Below, piece after piece: positions 62,233-64,000 of a stretch of DNA of 64,000 nucleotides. Every line of letters begins with the position of its first letter. Position 1 is the first letter of the stretch. The position numbers and the translations under genes were made by a program. The stretch is from Actinomycetota bacterium (GTDB lineage: Bacteria; Actinomycetota; Thermoleophilia; Gaiellales; Gaiellaceae), in contig PKYN01000014.1 in assembly GCA_003132665.1 (NCBI GenBank), positions 1 through 64,000 of the forward strand, given 5' to 3'. Below the pieces are notes generated by a model. That model was not told the origin of the DNA. It did not search any database and saw only the letters and a program-made list of their open reading frames with translations.

Positions 62233-63095
62233 CTGAGCACCACCTCCGGGTTTGCCAGATAGTCGTCGAATGGAATCTCGGTCAGTCGCTCGAAGGCCTG
62301 GACGTAGCGCGCGCGGGTCGAAGCGACGACGTCTTCCGGCAGCTCCGGGCCGGGATATGCCTTGTCCCAGCCCGTCCCCTCGGTCCAGTCTCTGACCGGC
62401 TGCTTGTCGAAAGAAGGCTGCGGGCCACCGGGGCGGTAGCCGTCGGCAGCCCAGAAGCGGGAGGAGTCGGGCGTGAACAGCTCGTCGCCCAGCACGAGTG
62501 CGCCTTCCGCGTCGAGCCCGAGCTCGAACTTGGTGTCGGCGAGCAGGATTCCCCGCTCGGCGGCGTAGGCGGCGGCGAAGCGGTAGAGAGCCAGCGAAAC
62601 CTCTTCCAGCTCGGCGTAGCGCTCTTCGCCCACGAGCTCGGCGCCGCGCGCGCGATCGACCGTCTCGTCGTGGCCGACCAGTGCCTTGGTCGAGGGGGTG
62701 AAGATCGGCTCGGGTAGCCGCTCCGACTCGACTAGGCCGGGCGGGAGGGCGTGTCCTGCGATCTCGCCGGAGCGCCGGTAGTCCTTCCAGCCCGATCCGG
62801 CCAGGTAGCCGCGGACGACACACTCCAGGGGCAGCATCTCGAGCCGGCGGCACTCGCTCGAGCGCCCGTCGCTGCGCAGCCCTAGCAAGTGATTGGGAAC
62901 GATCTCGCGCGTGCGCGCGAACCAGAAGCCCGAGATCCCGGTGAGCACGCGGCCCTTGTCCGGGATGTCGGTGGGCAGCACGACGTCGAACACCGAGATG
63001 CGATCGGAGGCGACAAGTAGCACCGTCTGCGCGTCGAGCGCGAAGATTTCTCGCACCTTGCCCGAGGCGAGGTGCTGCGCCTGCCCTTCCGTCAC
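62229..63095 (-). CDS. purC: SAICAR synthetase
   Basis: The 288-residue enzyme from GTG 63095 has GKVREIFALDAQTVLLVASD, RISVFDVVLPTDIPDKG, VVRGYLAGSGWKDY and ADTKFELGLD, the PurC signature. The longer open frame upstream is a shadow inside purB. The start overlaps the purB stop (GTGA). Confidence 0.96.
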   Translation of the reverse strand: MTEGQAQHLASGKVREIFALDAQTVLLVASDRISVFDVVLPTDIPDKGRVLTGISGFWFARTREIVPNHLLGLRSDGRSSECRRLEMLPLECVVRGYLAGSGWKDYRRSGEIAGHALPPGLVESERLPEPIFTPSTKALVGHDETVDRARGAELVGEERYAELEEVSLALYRFAAAYAAERGILLADTKFELGLDAEGALVLGDELFTPDSSRFWAADGYRPGGPQPSFDKQPVRDWTEGTGWDKAYPGPELPEDVVASTRARYVQAFERLTEIPFDDYLANPEVVLR

Positions 63096-64000
63096 TTCTT
63101 CTCCTTGCCTACGGTGGCGTCCAGCCGCGCGAAAACGGTGTCCACGTGCTCGAGGTAGGCATCGTTGTCGAAGACCGCCTCGAGCGCCTTCGCGTCCAGC
63201 CTGGCGGTCACTTCCTGATCGGCCGAGGCGAGCTCGCGGAAGCTCGACTCGGTATCCCAAGCCTGCATGGCGTCGCGCTGGACGATGCGGTAGGCCTCGT
63301 CGCGCGGAAGGCCGGAGGACACGAGCGCCAGCAACAGGCGCTGGCTGAAGTAGAGACCGAAGGAGGCCTCGAGGTTGCGGCGCATGCGCTCGGGGAAGAC
63401 GACCATCCCGTCCACGAGCCAGGCGAAACGCTCGAGCATGTAGTCCAGCGCGAAGAAGGCATCGGGGATGACCACGCGCTCGGCAGAGGAGTGGGAGATG
63501 TCGCGCTCGTGCCAGAGGGCGACGTTCTCGAGCCCGACCAGCGCGGCGGCGCGTACGACGCGGGCCAGCCCGCAGATGCGCTCGGCCACGACCGGGTTGC
63601 GCTTGTGCGGCATCGCCGAGGAGCCCTTCTGCCCCTTGCCGAACGGTTCCTGCACTTCGCGTACCTCGGTGCGGGCGAGGTGACGGATCTCGAGCGCGAA
63701 CTTGTCGAGCGACGAGGCGCATAGCGCGAGCGCGTTCAGCAGCTCGGCGTGGCGGTCGCGCTGGATGATCTGGGTCGAGGCGGGTGCCGGCTCGAGCCCG
63801 AGGCGCTTGCAAGCGATCTCTTCCAAGCGGGGATCGGTTGCGGCGTAGGTGCCGACGACGCCGGAGAGCTTGCCGACGCGCATCTGCTCGAGCGCTTGCG
63901 TCAGGCGATTGCGATCGCGCTCCAGCTCGAAAGCCCAGACGGCCAGCTTGAGGCCGAAGCTGATCGGTTCGGCGTGAACGCCGTGGGTGCGGCCGATGCA
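63092..64000 (-). CDS. purB: Adenylosuccinate lyase, partial (5' end outside window)
   Basis: The gene is open to the right edge. The outermost codons read CIGRTHGVHAEPISFGLKLA, the conserved Thr-His active-site block of PurB. Further on are GSSAMPHKRNPVVAERICGL, the flexible signature loop, and SSAERVVIPDAF. It cleaves SAICAR and adenylosuccinate. Its stop overlaps purC, so purB-purC-purS-purQ form one coupled operon. Confidence 0.97.
   Translation of the reverse strand, partial: CIGRTHGVHAEPISFGLKLAVWAFELERDRNRLTQALEQMRVGKLSGVVGTYAATDPRLEEIACKRLGLEPAPASTQIIQRDRHAELLNALALCASSLDKFALEIRHLARTEVREVQEPFGKGQKGSSAMPHKRNPVVAERICGLARVVRAAALVGLENVALWHERDISHSSAERVVIPDAFFALDYMLERFAWLVDGMVVFPERMRRNLEASFGLYFSQRLLLALVSSGLPRDEAYRIVQRDAMQAWDTESSFRELASADQEVTARLDAKALEAVFDNDAYLEHVDTVFARLDATVGKEKK

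Overview
The window is GC-rich, densely packed bacterial DNA. An Flp/Tad pilus locus without an outer-membrane secretin, many GTG/TTG starts, lipobox lipoproteins, and the protein sequences themselves suggest a high-GC actinobacterium, most likely of the class Thermoleophilia. That placement is inference from sequence style, not from a marker-gene tree.

Layout. 1-5650: the tail of an aldo/keto reductase, a tRNA-Lys, a small membrane protein, a secreted subtilisin with PKD repeats, a secreted alpha/beta hydrolase, an ArfB-like GGQ protein and a small SH3/KOW-like protein. 5657-16668: a Tad pilus locus. On the minus strand are a TadG-like VWA protein, a DUF192 protein and a stalked M15-like peptidase. 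On the plus strand are an Flp pilin (57 aa), a second diverged Flp-like pilin, TadE, CpaB/RcpC, CpaE, CpaF/TadA, a VWA-TadB fusion and TadC. Motor genes overlap or nearly touch, so they are probably co-translated. 16695-30207: a mixed segment with a rhomboid-like protein, a stand-alone LigD phosphoesterase domain, membrane proteins, an epimerase, a methyltransferase, a long coiled-coil protein, a soluble histidine kinase divergent from a NarL-type regulator, a DUF4037 protein, an acyl-CoA synthetase and a MurJ-type flippase. 30525-38589: an exopolysaccharide locus (acetyltransferase, two family-2 glycosyltransferases, DUF2304, UDP-xylose synthase, GH114-like hydrolase, Wzz-like protein, ATP-grasp enzyme, DUF218 protein, priming sugar transferase). 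38707-48053: paired lipoproteins, a zinc CDF transporter, a family-4 glycosyltransferase, an MBL hydrolase, a GGDEF-EAL protein and HtpX. 48237-64000: de novo purine genes (purH-purN-purM, then purF, purL, then purQ-purS-purC-purB), interrupted by a redox/metal cluster (OsmC, thioredoxin, ArsR, DUF2892, PadR, NifX-like).

The least expected material is non-coding. A two-module repeat of about 115 bp occurs at 20997-21112 and 24584-24697, each time just after a gene's stop codon. A further copy of one module lies inverted at 24913-24961, and related hairpins follow other genes at 16636-16668, 19313-19346 and 25072-25127. A separate 159-bp MITE-like element with 17-bp terminal inverted repeats and a TTA duplication sits exactly at the htpX stop codon. 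In the coding part, the points most worth checking are the VWA-TadB fusion, the second Flp-like pilin, and the missing conventional start codon of purL. I saw no CRISPR array, phage genes, rRNA or intact transposase.
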